NCBI GenBank assembly: GCA_013200995.1
Contig: CP053688.1
Location: forward strand, 2,790,001 to 2,854,000
Source of the DNA: Arthrobacter citreus
GTDB taxonomy: Bacteria > Bacillota > Bacilli > Bacillales > Bacillaceae_G
Reading direction: 5' to 3'
Length of the DNA: 64,000 nucleotides
How positions within the stretch are numbered: the stretch's first letter is position 1; each line of letters starts with the position of its first letter. Shown piece by piece: positions 16,764-24,933 of this stretch. The notes below the pieces were generated by a model. That model worked only from the letters and a program-made list of their open reading frames with translations, did no database searches and was not told where the DNA came from. The position numbers and the translations under genes were made by a program.

Positions 16764-18701
16764 TCATATCAATTTCGTATCATTTAAAATCCTTATAATT
16801 TCTTCAGCAGACTTACCTTTTAGTATTTTTTTAACTGTTGCACTGTTTTCAATTAGAGCCAAGAGCCTTTTATACATACCTTCCAGATCATCCTCATTAG
16901 GTTCTTTTTTTACATTTAACAAGCAGATAAATTGAACCATTTGTTTATCAGTCCATTCGATGGGCTTCCTTAACGTGCATATAGTCCAAAATGTGTCCTC
17001 TGTTTCCGGTGTAAGTGCATGAGGGATGGCCACCAGATTCCCAAAGCTGGTTGGAGCAAGCGACTCCCTTTCCAACACAGAATTTATGTAATCTTTGGAG
17101 ACGAGCTTTTGTTTATATAATTCTTCACATAAAAAACGGATAGCGCTTTCTTTATCCCCAAAGTCTTTATGAATAAAAACTCTTGATTCATCTAAATAAC
17201 TTTTTTCCCCATTCTTTTTAACATGTAATAAGCCTTCTCGGATATTTTCAATATCTTCTTCTCCTAAAAATGTGTTGACCACTTGTACTGGAACAACTAT
17301 AACTTCTTTTATTGGAATCGTACTAATAATAAAATCAATAGAGGAAAGGTCGTATTCTTTTAATTGATAATAATTGGTTGAAGCTACAATATCGATTTCA
17401 TCTTTAAACACATTTTGCAAACGATAATACAATAGTCTTGCACTTCCAACGCCAGAAGCACACACCACAATCACCCGTTTTGGCCTTTTCTGCCTTGTCT
17501 TCATTTTTTCTAATGCCACACCTATGTGCAATGCAATATAAGCAATCTCGTTTTCTCCTACCTCAATCTCCAAATATTCCTCAATGCATCTGCTGGCAAT
17601 GGCAGCACCTTCAAAGGCGCTAGGATATTTCCTTTTAATTTCGTTTAATAATGGATTACGAATGTTTAAGTTATAACGCAACCGGTTCATTGCTGGCCGT
17701 ATATGTAAAGTCATCGATTGAATGAATTCTTCATCATCATGAAAATCCCAATTTAATTCATTTTTCAATCTTTCCAGCATGCAATGAATTATGTTATCTA
17801 ACTCATCAAAATGACTAAATTCTTTCAACGTATTCTTGTGAATTAATTTTGTCCCCAACAAATGGACAATAATATAATTAATTTCAGATTGCGGGAATTT
17901 AAAGCCTGTAAACTCCTCAACTTCTTTGACAATTTCATTGGCAACAATTTTTTCTAAGGGATATTTTCCTGTTAAATCGTGTTCGAGGCTTTCAATGACA
18001 AAACCTTCTTCAATTCTCTTACATCCAATTGTAATATGGGTTGCCAAATTTTCGAGTGCAATGTCGGATATTTCAATTTTGTATTCATTCACTTTTTTTA
18101 CGATGATTTCTTTTATCTTTTCAAACAGGTTTTCATCCAAAACATGAAAAGAATTACTTTCAATGATTAAGTTGCTATTTCGGCTTAACATAAAACTTGA
18201 TAAACATAGCCGCTTCATATATTCATCGCCTTCAACCTGCGTACCATAATGTGGTCTGGTAACTAACTTCAATTGATATCTTTCCAATATTTCACGGACA
18301 ATTTTCAAGTCATTTTGAACCTTAGGCTTTGAAACAAATAGCTCCCCCTCAAGGTTTTCTATTTTGATTGGTCTCTTTTCTAATAAAAAGCGTTTTAATA
18401 TATACATAACCCGATTTTCCTTTTCAGAAAAATCCGATTTATTTTCATCTATCGCTTCATTCTCATTAGAATTATACTCCTTTTCAAACACTTCATAATC
18501 TTTTATATCTAATATATATCCTTTTCCTCGAACCGACTCAATGATTATTCCTAACGACGAGCATTGTGATTGAAGTTCTTTAATCTCGTTGCGAATGGTT
18601 CTATCACTAAAACCAAGTTCTTTTGCCATCCATTCAGCTGTAACAGGTTCTTTTGCTTTCATTAAAGACATCACGATGTCTTTTTGTCGTTTCGAAATCA
18701 C
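16764..18701 (-). CDS. licR: LicR-type PRD-containing transcriptional activator
   Basis: 645 residues with the LicR/MtlR domain order: N-terminal HTH (AEWMAKELGFSDRTIRNEIK), a second HTH-like segment (about residues 90-160), PRD1 and PRD2 with the regulatory histidines in THITIGCKRI, VHLLGTKL, LHIRPAM and LHIGVALEK, an EIIB-like domain (VIVVCASGVGSARLL, about residue 410) and a C-terminal EIIA-like domain with the His of VAIPHALTP. In B. subtilis LicR activates licBCAH; phosphorylation by HPr activates it, and phosphorylation by LicA/LicB in the absence of substrate inhibits it. Placed immediately upstream of licBCA in the same orientation, with its own terminator. Confidence 0.93.
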   Translation of the reverse strand: MISKRQKDIVMSLMKAKEPVTAEWMAKELGFSDRTIRNEIKELQSQCSSLGIIIESVRGKGYILDIKDYEVFEKEYNSNENEAIDENKSDFSEKENRVMYILKRFLLEKRPIKIENLEGELFVSKPKVQNDLKIVREILERYQLKLVTRPHYGTQVEGDEYMKRLCLSSFMLSRNSNLIIESNSFHVLDENLFEKIKEIIVKKVNEYKIEISDIALENLATHITIGCKRIEEGFVIESLEHDLTGKYPLEKIVANEIVKEVEEFTGFKFPQSEINYIIVHLLGTKLIHKNTLKEFSHFDELDNIIHCMLERLKNELNWDFHDDEEFIQSMTLHIRPAMNRLRYNLNIRNPLLNEIKRKYPSAFEGAAIASRCIEEYLEIEVGENEIAYIALHIGVALEKMKTRQKRPKRVIVVCASGVGSARLLYYRLQNVFKDEIDIVASTNYYQLKEYDLSSIDFIISTIPIKEVIVVPVQVVNTFLGEEDIENIREGLLHVKKNGEKSYLDESRVFIHKDFGDKESAIRFLCEELYKQKLVSKDYINSVLERESLAPTSFGNLVAIPHALTPETEDTFWTICTLRKPIEWTDKQMVQFICLLNVKKEPNEDDLEGMYKRLLALIENSATVKKILKGKSAEEIIRILNDTKLI

Positions 18702-18885
18702 TTTTCTATCCTCCTTAATTTATGCTCTATTTGAATTGATTCATGCTACTTTATTTATTCTTCACTTGGGTCGTTCTGTCAAGGGCGAGCGGAACTCATA
18801 TACTTATGTTACAGTTCACTGTCCTTGATATTGAACTAACTACCCAATAATAAAAAAAGAGCAAATCATTCAGACCCAAGTTTTA
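18702..18885. other. Upstream region of licR
   Basis: No gene recognised. It presumably holds the licR promoter; no near-consensus boxes were picked out. Confidence 0.4.
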
Positions 18886-18914
18886 TTCAACTATCGCATT
18901 GCGTTAGTTGAGCA
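18886..18914. repeat. CAACTAA/TTAGTTG palindromic repeat
   Basis: TTCAACTATCGCATTGCGTTAGTTGAGCA, the only member of the family found outside 2.6-6.4 kb. It flanks the degraded 18994-19167 fragment. Confidence 0.7.
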
Positions 18915-18993
18915 GTGTTATATTACTAAATCTATAATTTGATTTTTAATCTTTTTCCAAATACCCATTTGAATAGATAAGACTTTAATCTGT

Positions 18994-19167
18994 TTAAAAT
19001 AGTTCTGTAACTTGATTATCCTCCCCATCATGCATATAACAAAAGTGGTCTAAGGCAATTCCCCATTCATTATATTCCAATACCATGAAGTGATCGCGTT
19101 TTGGTAAACCATCTATATGTTCAACTATTGATTCTATCTCTATTTCAACATTCGTAATTAGCCCACC
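18994..19167 (-). pseudogene. 5'-truncated gene fragment, unknown family
   Basis: A minus-strand frame of 57 codons ending in TAA, encoding an acidic protein-like tail (KRDHFMVLEYNEWGIALDHF, then CYMHDGEDNQVTELF). A TAG precedes the frame and no start codon is available before the internal Met, so it is the 3' remnant of a longer gene. The acidic, Trp/Tyr-rich composition recalls immunity-type proteins of bacilli, but I cannot assign a family. Confidence 0.35.
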
Positions 19168-19366
19168 CTATATGTGTTAGTAGTATAACAAATTTTATAT
19201 AATTAGTTTATTAACCTTGTCCTGAATCTACACTTTTCTAGAACTTATATCTTCGAATTAAATAGATAAGAGACTTCTATTTTTAAAATACGAGACTCAA
19301 ATTGTCGGGAATTTTTGCTCTCTGTACATTGGTTTAAAAAGAGTAAGGCATCGTAAAATCCATAAC

Positions 19367-19552
19367 CTAATAATCACGATAAGCCATGTTTGTTTCCACT
19401 TCTTCAATCGTTTTACGCATGGAGCGAATGCCAAATTTATTTTGAATAAAGGTTAACTTAATTAAAATAACAGGATCAATGCACGGGCGATCCACAGGAG
19501 AATACATGTCTTCCACTAATTTATAAATATATTTTAAAACAAAAAAGACTGT
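19367..19552 (-). mobile_element. IS1182-family transposase remnant
   Basis: The minus-strand translation contains YKLVEDMYSPVDRPCIDPVI, then LIKLTFIQ and RSMRKTIEEVETNMAYR, the conserved N-terminal part of IS1182-type DDE transposases. It lacks the true N-terminus and everything after the NMAYR segment (a full protein has over 400 residues). The 5' side is fused directly to a hairpin of the type found at the ends of these elements, so the element has suffered both internal and terminal deletions and is inactive. Confidence 0.85.
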
Positions 19553-19585
19553 AGACAAACTCGAATTTCATTGAGTTTGTCTACA
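19547..19585. repeat. IS-end type hairpin
   Basis: GACTGTAGACAAACTC pairs with GAGTTTGTCTACAGTC around a short loop. It abuts the transposase remnant and probably represents the surviving end or flanking terminator of the insertion sequence. Confidence 0.7.
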
Positions 19586-19589
19586 GTCT

Positions 19590-19611
19590 GAAACCACCTT
19601 AAAAAGGTGGT
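19590..19611 (-). terminator. Terminator copied with the second spoVR fragment
   Basis: ACCACCTT pairs with AAGGTGGT immediately after the spoVR-derived stop codon, as at intact spoVR and the 4.6 kb copy. Confidence 0.7.
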
Positions 19612-19612
19612 C

Positions 19613-20244
19613 TTAAATATACTTCCGATGAATATTCTTCCCATCATAACTAAACAAAACAGACTTACCTTCTATATGCGTCTCCAAATGAACACCTCTA
19701 CCCCACAACTGATGAATATAAGGCATAACCTTCTCAACATACTTCACATCAAGTTCCATATGTTCATAAGAGTGCTTCAAATAAAGTTCACCATTTTTTA
19801 AATAATCTCCTTCTTTTACAACGATGTATGGAAATCCACCATTTACCCTGCTAACAACTAACTGATCCCAAACATTTTCCCATGCTTTATCAGTGACTTT
19901 ATACTCCTTACCTTGTCACTGGAATAAATACATATCTTCACGCATGACAAGATCTTTAGTTAAGTAGTTTCGTATAAATGAGCTATCAGATTCTAACTCA
20001 CGTACTTCAAACATTTTTTCTCGACCGCTTCCAGGTTTAACACCTAACTCACGCATTTCTTTTGTTGGGTGATTGTACCGCTCTTCAATGTCTTCAAACA
20101 TTCTTAGTCCTAAATAATATGGATTAATGCTTGTTTTAGATGGTTGAACAACACCCGCGTTTAGTTTTGCGTATTCAATTGCTTCGTTTGAGTCTAGGTT
20201 CAGTTCGCGCATGATGCGGATGTGCCAATAACTTGCCCAGCCTT
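19613..20244 (-). pseudogene. Large spoVR 3' fragment (about 210 codons) with a nonsense mutation
   Basis: Matches the last about 210 codons of the intact gene at 24.9 kb over its whole length, mostly with third-position differences, from [18 protein letters not shown] to the C-terminus. The frame is open except for one TGA at 19916-19918, where intact spoVR has AGA (Arg) after MREDMYLFQ. Homology stops abruptly at 20244 in the codons before the conserved GWASYWH segment, and the next 18 bases match the flank of the 4.6 kb fragment. It has no start codon or promoter of its own and is a displaced copy of the 3' half of spoVR. Confidence 0.92.
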
Positions 20245-20309
20245 GTTTCTCTCAAAGATCTTAAATGTTCTTCTTAATTTAAGAGAAATATAGTGTAACC
20301 ATATATAAT

Positions 20310-21290
20310 TTACATTCTTACGTATTTATTTTGAAGCCCATCTTTATACTCACGTATTTCACCTTTTGCAACTAAATAACTTAAATAGGCATTAGTCTCT
20401 CCTAGTGCAATCCACTTTTCTAGTACACTTGAACCTATTGGAATTAAAGTATTTGATACTTGATAAGCACTCATCTCTCCTGTAATCTGCTCGAGTACGA
20501 AACCAATTCGTTCTTCATAATGATGTAGTAATTCGTTAATTCTCTCTTGTGCATCCATAAAAATGGGACCATGTCCTGGTAAAACTAATGAAATTTCCAT
20601 TAATTGCATCGTTTTTAATGTCTCAAGATACATACTTAATGGATTTTTATTTCCGTAGCCATGATATGAAATATAAGGAATAGTTTCTCTAGTCAAATGA
20701 TCTCCTGACAGAAGAATCTGTTCTTCACTATTATAAAAACAGATGTGCCCATCCGAATGACCAGGCATTTGTATAGCTTCAAATAGAAGCTCACCAATAG
20801 GATAAAACCTATTTGTTTCTATGGTACACACGTTGTTCGGAAATCTGTTAGTTGATGTGTTCACAGGGTGTAATTGCTTTATTAGATCATGCGGCATGCC
20901 TGCTGATAAGTAAAATGTTGAAAATGCTTCCGCTTCTAGAACATTCCGGGCGACGGCTTGTTCTTTCTCACTTAGAAAAACATCCGCTCCAGTTTGCTGT
21001 TGTAATTCTTTTACGTATTCAAAATGATCAGGGTGATGATGTGTTATCAAGATACGCTCAACATCACGATGTGGTTCAACACCGTATTTATTAAACGCAA
21101 CTTTCCAGGCAAGACGTGTTTCATTACGATTCATTGCCGTATCGATGATTGTCCACATTCCTTCTCTACGAGCTAAGTAACAATGAACATTATCATTCCA
21201 GAAAGGTAGTGGAATTGTTACTTGATAGATGCCGTATCCATTCATTTTTTCGATTCCTTCATTAATTAATTGCATAATGGAATTTTGCAC
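20310..21290 (-). CDS. Metallo-beta-lactamase-fold hydrolase
   Basis: 326 residues with the zinc-binding signature THHHPDHFEY (about residues 87-96), further metal ligands in QMPGHSDGH and LLSGDHLT, and the C-terminal LPGHGPIF motif. Enzymes of this fold hydrolyse thioesters, lactones, beta-lactams or phosphodiesters. The substrate is not evident. It is the last gene of a three-gene minus-strand operon with an MFS carrier and an alpha/beta hydrolase, suggesting stepwise breakdown of an imported ester, amide or lactone (inference). Confidence 0.88.
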   Translation of the reverse strand: MQNSIMQLINEGIEKMNGYGIYQVTIPLPFWNDNVHCYLARREGMWTIIDTAMNRNETRLAWKVAFNKYGVEPHRDVERILITHHHPDHFEYVKELQQQTGADVFLSEKEQAVARNVLEAEAFSTFYLSAGMPHDLIKQLHPVNTSTNRFPNNVCTIETNRFYPIGELLFEAIQMPGHSDGHICFYNSEEQILLSGDHLTRETIPYISYHGYGNKNPLSMYLETLKTMQLMEISLVLPGHGPIFMDAQERINELLHHYEERIGFVLEQITGEMSAYQVSNTLIPIGSSVLEKWIALGETNAYLSYLVAKGEIREYKDGLQNKYVRM

Positions 21291-21343
21291 CTCTACTTTA
21301 GCCGTTTATTTTTTTGGTATGAGGCTTTAACCTAAAATTTATT

Positions 21344-22669
21344 TCATACAATCTGATTATTTACAGCGTTTTTAACTATTTCATTGGTTTGGACTGGTTT
21401 TTCTTTTAGGAAAAGAGCACTTACTGCTGCTATAGCTGCAAGAACTGAGAAAAATATAAATACTTTAGTGAAATCAAAACTTCCACCTGTACGAACTGTT
21501 ATTAAATAACCGGCTACTAACGGGGTTACAAATGCCCCCAACTGACCACAACCATTAACCATTCCCGTTACACTACCGACAACTTCACTAGGGTATCTTT
21601 TTTGAAGTGCAGCTGTAAGAGAACCAGAGTTAAATGCTACAAAAAATCCTGAAGCCAATAGTAAAGTTAATAGCATAGGTGTATTTCCCTTACTAACAGA
21701 TCCGAGCATCCAAAGTACAGGAATACATCCAATATAAGCGATTAGAGCAATCGGCTTCATTTTGTTAAATTTATCCATCAACCAACCACCCATTAAAATA
21801 CTGATGATACTAATTATTGGAGGTAATGCTGAGACAAATCCCATTTCCTTAATATTAAAGTTGTGTTGTTGAACTAAGAAAGTGCTAAGCCAAGTTGTGA
21901 ACCCCCAAAGAATACCGATCTGACAAAACATCATCAAGCAAATCACATAGAAGGTACGATCTTTCAAGTAAATTTTGTGGTTAACTTTTTCCTTCGTAGT
22001 TACTTGTAGAGTTGCCTCTTTATTCAGATTTATAAAGTCTAATTCACTTTTACTTATTCTGCCTTTTTTATACATTTCTTCTGGTGTATCTTTAAAGAAC
22101 AACCAAAGTAGTAAAATACCAATTACACCAGGAATAGCTAATGTGAAGAATACAGGTCTCCACTGACCGTCAAATAAAGAAGCAGAGAGATTAGTTAAGA
22201 TGATAGGTACTAGTGCTAATCCAACGTAATTTGAAGTATTAAAAATTGAAAGGGCTTTACCACGTTCTGAATATGGGAACCAATTACTAATTGCTTTAGC
22301 CGAAGGTGGAAAATGATGTGCTTCTCCAAGCCCTAAACCTATTCGCAAAGCAATAAACTGGGTAAAATTTTTGACAAATCCAGTAACTACACTTACTAAA
22401 GTAAAAACAATTATGGCAACATTCATGACCTTTTTGGGTCCGAATTTATCCGCTAAAAATCCCGAAGTAACCTGACCGACTGCATACGCGAAAAAGAACG
22501 CAGAAGCGATTTGCCCAACTTGGACTGGCGTTAAATTCATATCTTTTTGTATGAATGGTAAGAAAGTTAACACAGCTACACGATCAAAGTAATTGATTAT
22601 ATATAGTAGCCAAACGATAAACAGTATAACGTATTTATATCCCCATAATTTCCTTACTGCATTTGACAT
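21344..22669 (-). CDS. MFS transporter, ACS type
   Basis: 441 residues with 12 predicted spans and the anion:cation symporter signature (IINYFDRVAVLTFLPFIQKD and GYAVGQVTSGFLADKFGPKK-like segments). It is related to, but clearly distinct from, the carrier at 6.4 kb. It probably imports an organic anion that the two neighbouring hydrolases degrade. It lies 40 bases downstream of the alpha/beta hydrolase gene and 53 bases upstream of the MBL-fold gene. Confidence 0.87.
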   Translation of the reverse strand: MSNAVRKLWGYKYVILFIVWLLYIINYFDRVAVLTFLPFIQKDMNLTPVQVGQIASAFFFAYAVGQVTSGFLADKFGPKKVMNVAIIVFTLVSVVTGFVKNFTQFIALRIGLGLGEAHHFPPSAKAISNWFPYSERGKALSIFNTSNYVGLALVPIILTNLSASLFDGQWRPVFFTLAIPGVIGILLLWLFFKDTPEEMYKKGRISKSELDFINLNKEATLQVTTKEKVNHKIYLKDRTFYVICLMMFCQIGILWGFTTWLSTFLVQQHNFNIKEMGFVSALPPIISIISILMGGWLMDKFNKMKPIALIAYIGCIPVLWMLGSVSKGNTPMLLTLLLASGFFVAFNSGSLTAALQKRYPSEVVGSVTGMVNGCGQLGAFVTPLVAGYLITVRTGGSFDFTKVFIFFSVLAAIAAVSALFLKEKPVQTNEIVKNAVNNQIV

Positions 22670-22709
22670 CTATTTTTACTCCCCTTCCTTTATTGGCTTT
22701 TCTTATTTT

Positions 22710-23546
22710 TTAATCCTTCAATAAATTCATAACCTCATTAACAATGTTGTCCCATACCTTAGAATTTGGATCAATAATTTCAAAATGTTCGACATTAGGT
22801 AACGTAATCATCTTAACTTGGTCACCTGCTTTTTCGGCAAGTTCTTTATATAGGACACTTAATTTTACTGGAACATTTACATCTAAATCACCATGAATCA
22901 ATACTTGGGGAACTTTTAACGGAAGCAATTGAACTGGTGAAACCTCAGCATATCTTTCAGGTACTTCAAATGGTGTACCCCCTACATAGTCAGTTACTGG
23001 GTTATCAATTTTCATATTTTTTACTATTCTTTGTTTGTAATTAATCAGGTTATTCATAAGTTCTAAGTCAATTATGCCACCTAAACTGACTACTCCTTTA
23101 AGTAATAGGGGGGCACTGGATGTTTTTAATATACTATCTTCTTGTAGACGATAACGGCCCGCTAACCAGAAAGCAAGCTGGCCTCCAGCTGAATGGCCCA
23201 TTGCAACCACTTTTGTTAAATCCAAATCATATTGTTCGCCTATTGTTTCTATAAAGTCTGTTGCATTGGCAACATCATTTAAAGTACCAGGATAAGCACC
23301 TCCAATGTTACCTACCCTTCTATATTCAATATTCCAAGTTGCTATTCCACGTTTAGTAAGATCTTCTGCAACGGCATCCATTAAATCTACCGCAAACATC
23401 GATTTCCAAAATCCTCCATGAATAACGACAGCTACAGGATGTGGTCCTGTACCTTCAGGAATACGTAATTCTCCGTATTGCCACTGATCATCACCATAAT
23501 TCAACCGTATCTTTTTTGTGTTTCCAATTTCACTATCAACTCTCAT
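22710..23546 (-). CDS. Alpha/beta hydrolase (BD-FAE/kynurenine formamidase-like)
   Basis: 278 residues with the esterase oxyanion motif VIHGGFWKS (about residues 41-49), nucleophile Ser in MGHSAGGQLAFW (about residue 118), and the catalytic Asp and His in HGDLDVNVPV and PNVEHFEI. The HGGFW motif and size resemble arylformamidases and feruloyl-type esterases that cleave small esters or formamides. First gene of the operon, divergent from the TrmB-type regulator. Confidence 0.87.
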   Translation of the reverse strand: MRVDSEIGNTKKIRLNYGDDQWQYGELRIPEGTGPHPVAVVIHGGFWKSMFAVDLMDAVAEDLTKRGIATWNIEYRRVGNIGGAYPGTLNDVANATDFIETIGEQYDLDLTKVVAMGHSAGGQLAFWLAGRYRLQEDSILKTSSAPLLLKGVVSLGGIIDLELMNNLINYKQRIVKNMKIDNPVTDYVGGTPFEVPERYAEVSPVQLLPLKVPQVLIHGDLDVNVPVKLSVLYKELAEKAGDQVKMITLPNVEHFEIIDPNSKVWDNIVNEVMNLLKD

Positions 23547-23655
23547 GTAAACGCCTCCATTTTTCTGGGTACCTAAGGATTAACTTAAATTATTACACTC
23601 ACATCTCTCCTCCTTTTTCCATTTGTAATACAAATTAAAAACAGCTTTAAAAATA

Positions 23656-23677
23656 AGTAGTATTATATAATACTACT
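23656..23677. promoter_or_regulatory. Perfect 22-bp palindrome, candidate TrmB-type operator 1
   Basis: AGTAGTATTAT followed by its exact inverse, in the divergent region between the hydrolase operon and the regulator, about 110 bases from the hydrolase start. A second, degenerate version lies exactly 200 bases away. Confidence 0.6.
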
Positions 23678-23855
23678 CTTATTAAATGTATTATAGTTAT
23701 TTTTCAGAATATTATCAATATTAATTTTAAAAATAGAAGTATTTTTCGGTACCACTATATACCAGACACATCTACTCATTCATGTAGCATTCACACAAAG
23801 ATTGAAAACTTAAAAATTATGAATTGCTGTATAGCTTGATTATTTTGTTCAATCT

Positions 23856-23877
23856 AGTAGTATTTATATATACTCAT
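23856..23877. promoter_or_regulatory. Degenerate palindrome, candidate operator 2
   Basis: AGTAGTATTTATATATACTCAT, the same half-site as the 23656 palindrome with an imperfect second arm, 47 bases before the regulator start. Confidence 0.5.
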
Positions 23878-23924
23878 CTACAATTAACAACAAATAAATA
23901 TAATAATTGTAAAAGGAGGTACAT

Positions 23925-24716
23925 ATGGTTGAACTTTTAAAAAAAATAGGATTATCTGACCTTGAAGCACGTTGCTATTTGGCATTACATGAAGAGCCTG
24001 GAATATCAGGTTATGAAGTAGCTAAAAGAGTATCAGTTTCACGTACTAATGTTTATTCTGCTTTGAGATCATTAACGGACAAGGGTGCTTGTCGATGCAT
24101 AGAAGGAGATCCAGCTAGATACGATGCTGTTCCCATAGAACAATTAACAAAACATTTACAAACGGAATTTGAACAAGTAACAAAAGTATTAGTAAATCAA
24201 TTAAAGTCTCCAACTATAATTGCTCCTTCTTTTTATAATTGGCAAGGAGATAAGCAACTTAGTACAACTATTCGTCGAATAATTGCCAACGCAAAAGATT
24301 TCATTGTAATAGACATATGGTCAGAAGATTTACATTGGGTTGAAGATGACTTACTTGATGCTGAAAATAGAGGTGTCAACGTGATACTTATTACAATTGG
24401 AGAATGTCAAACATCACTTAAGAACATTTTTGTCCATATTCGAAGTGAAGATTGGAGCATTTCTAGTTTAAGAAATTTTTCTATTTTATGCGATTCAAAA
24501 AAAGCTTTAATCGGTGGTTTTGGAAATTCAACAAAACTCACTGCCTTAGAAACTGACCATCCATCAGTAGTTGGAATGTTAAAAACTGCTTTTTACCATG
24601 ATCTAATCATGCAACATATTGAAAAAGATTTTCAAACTGAACTTCTGGAGAGATATGGTGAAAAATACAAAAAAATATTAGATTTTTATGCTTTTGAAAA
24701 AGGTTGGAATATCTAA
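23925..24716 (+). CDS. TrmB-family transcriptional regulator
   Basis: 263 residues. The N-terminal winged helix (LSDLEARCYLALHEEPGISG, GYEVAKRVSVSRTNVYSALRSL, about residues 9-50) is typical of TrmB regulators, followed by a C-terminal sensing domain with PLD-like features (IRRIIANAKDFIVIDIWSED). TrmB proteins bind sugars or other metabolites and repress or activate adjacent transport operons. It is transcribed divergently from the hydrolase/MFS cassette and is probably its regulator, acting through two related palindromes in the 378-base gap. AAAGGAGGT precedes the ATG. Confidence 0.87.
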   Translation: MVELLKKIGLSDLEARCYLALHEEPGISGYEVAKRVSVSRTNVYSALRSLTDKGACRCIEGDPARYDAVPIEQLTKHLQTEFEQVTKVLVNQLKSPTIIAPSFYNWQGDKQLSTTIRRIIANAKDFIVIDIWSEDLHWVEDDLLDAENRGVNVILITIGECQTSLKNIFVHIRSEDWSISSLRNFSILCDSKKALIGGFGNSTKLTALETDHPSVVGMLKTAFYHDLIMQHIEKDFQTELLERYGEKYKKILDFYAFEKGWNI

Positions 24717-24752
24717 GTTAATGTTCTTTCCTTTAATTAATCAATCATATAG

Positions 24753-24784
24753 AAAAGGTTGCTTCCGCAACCTTTTCTTTTTTT
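24753..24784 (+). terminator. Terminator of the TrmB-type gene
   Basis: AAAAGGTTGC and GCAACCTTTT form a 10-bp stem with a TTCC loop, followed by CTTTTTTTT. Confidence 0.9.
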
Positions 24785-24883
24785 CCCATCCAATCGGATT
24801 CTGCAGTTATCTGGCTAAAGGATCGCCAACTTTCTAAAAGTGCTGAGCGGTTTATTGAGGCACTACATACAGAACCAGCATGA
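24785..24883 (+). pseudogene. LysR-family regulator C-terminal fragment (possibly citR)
   Basis: A plus-strand frame of 32 codons ending in TGA encodes SAVIWLKDRQLSKSAERFIE followed by ALHTEPA, typical of the extreme C-terminus of LysR-type regulators. No other part of the gene is present; the fragment begins right at the TrmB-type gene's terminator. In B. subtilis the LysR regulator gene citR lies close to spoVR, so this may be the remnant of citR removed when the cassettes were inserted (inference). Confidence 0.7.
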
Positions 24884-24908
24884 CTTCGGCTTTGTATTTG
24901 ATGAAAAA

Positions 24909-24933
24909 AAATACCACCTCTAAGAGGTGGTAT
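24909..24933 (-). terminator. Terminator of spoVR
   Basis: ATACCACCTCT and AGAGGTGGTAT flank a 3-base loop just after the spoVR stop, with a T-run on the minus strand. Related CCACCT hairpins follow two of the displaced spoVR fragments. Confidence 0.88.

Noticed and set aside
19916..20212. 98-codon frame as an independent protein
   Set aside because: It is an internal piece of the displaced spoVR copy ended by a nonsense codon, without its own start signals.
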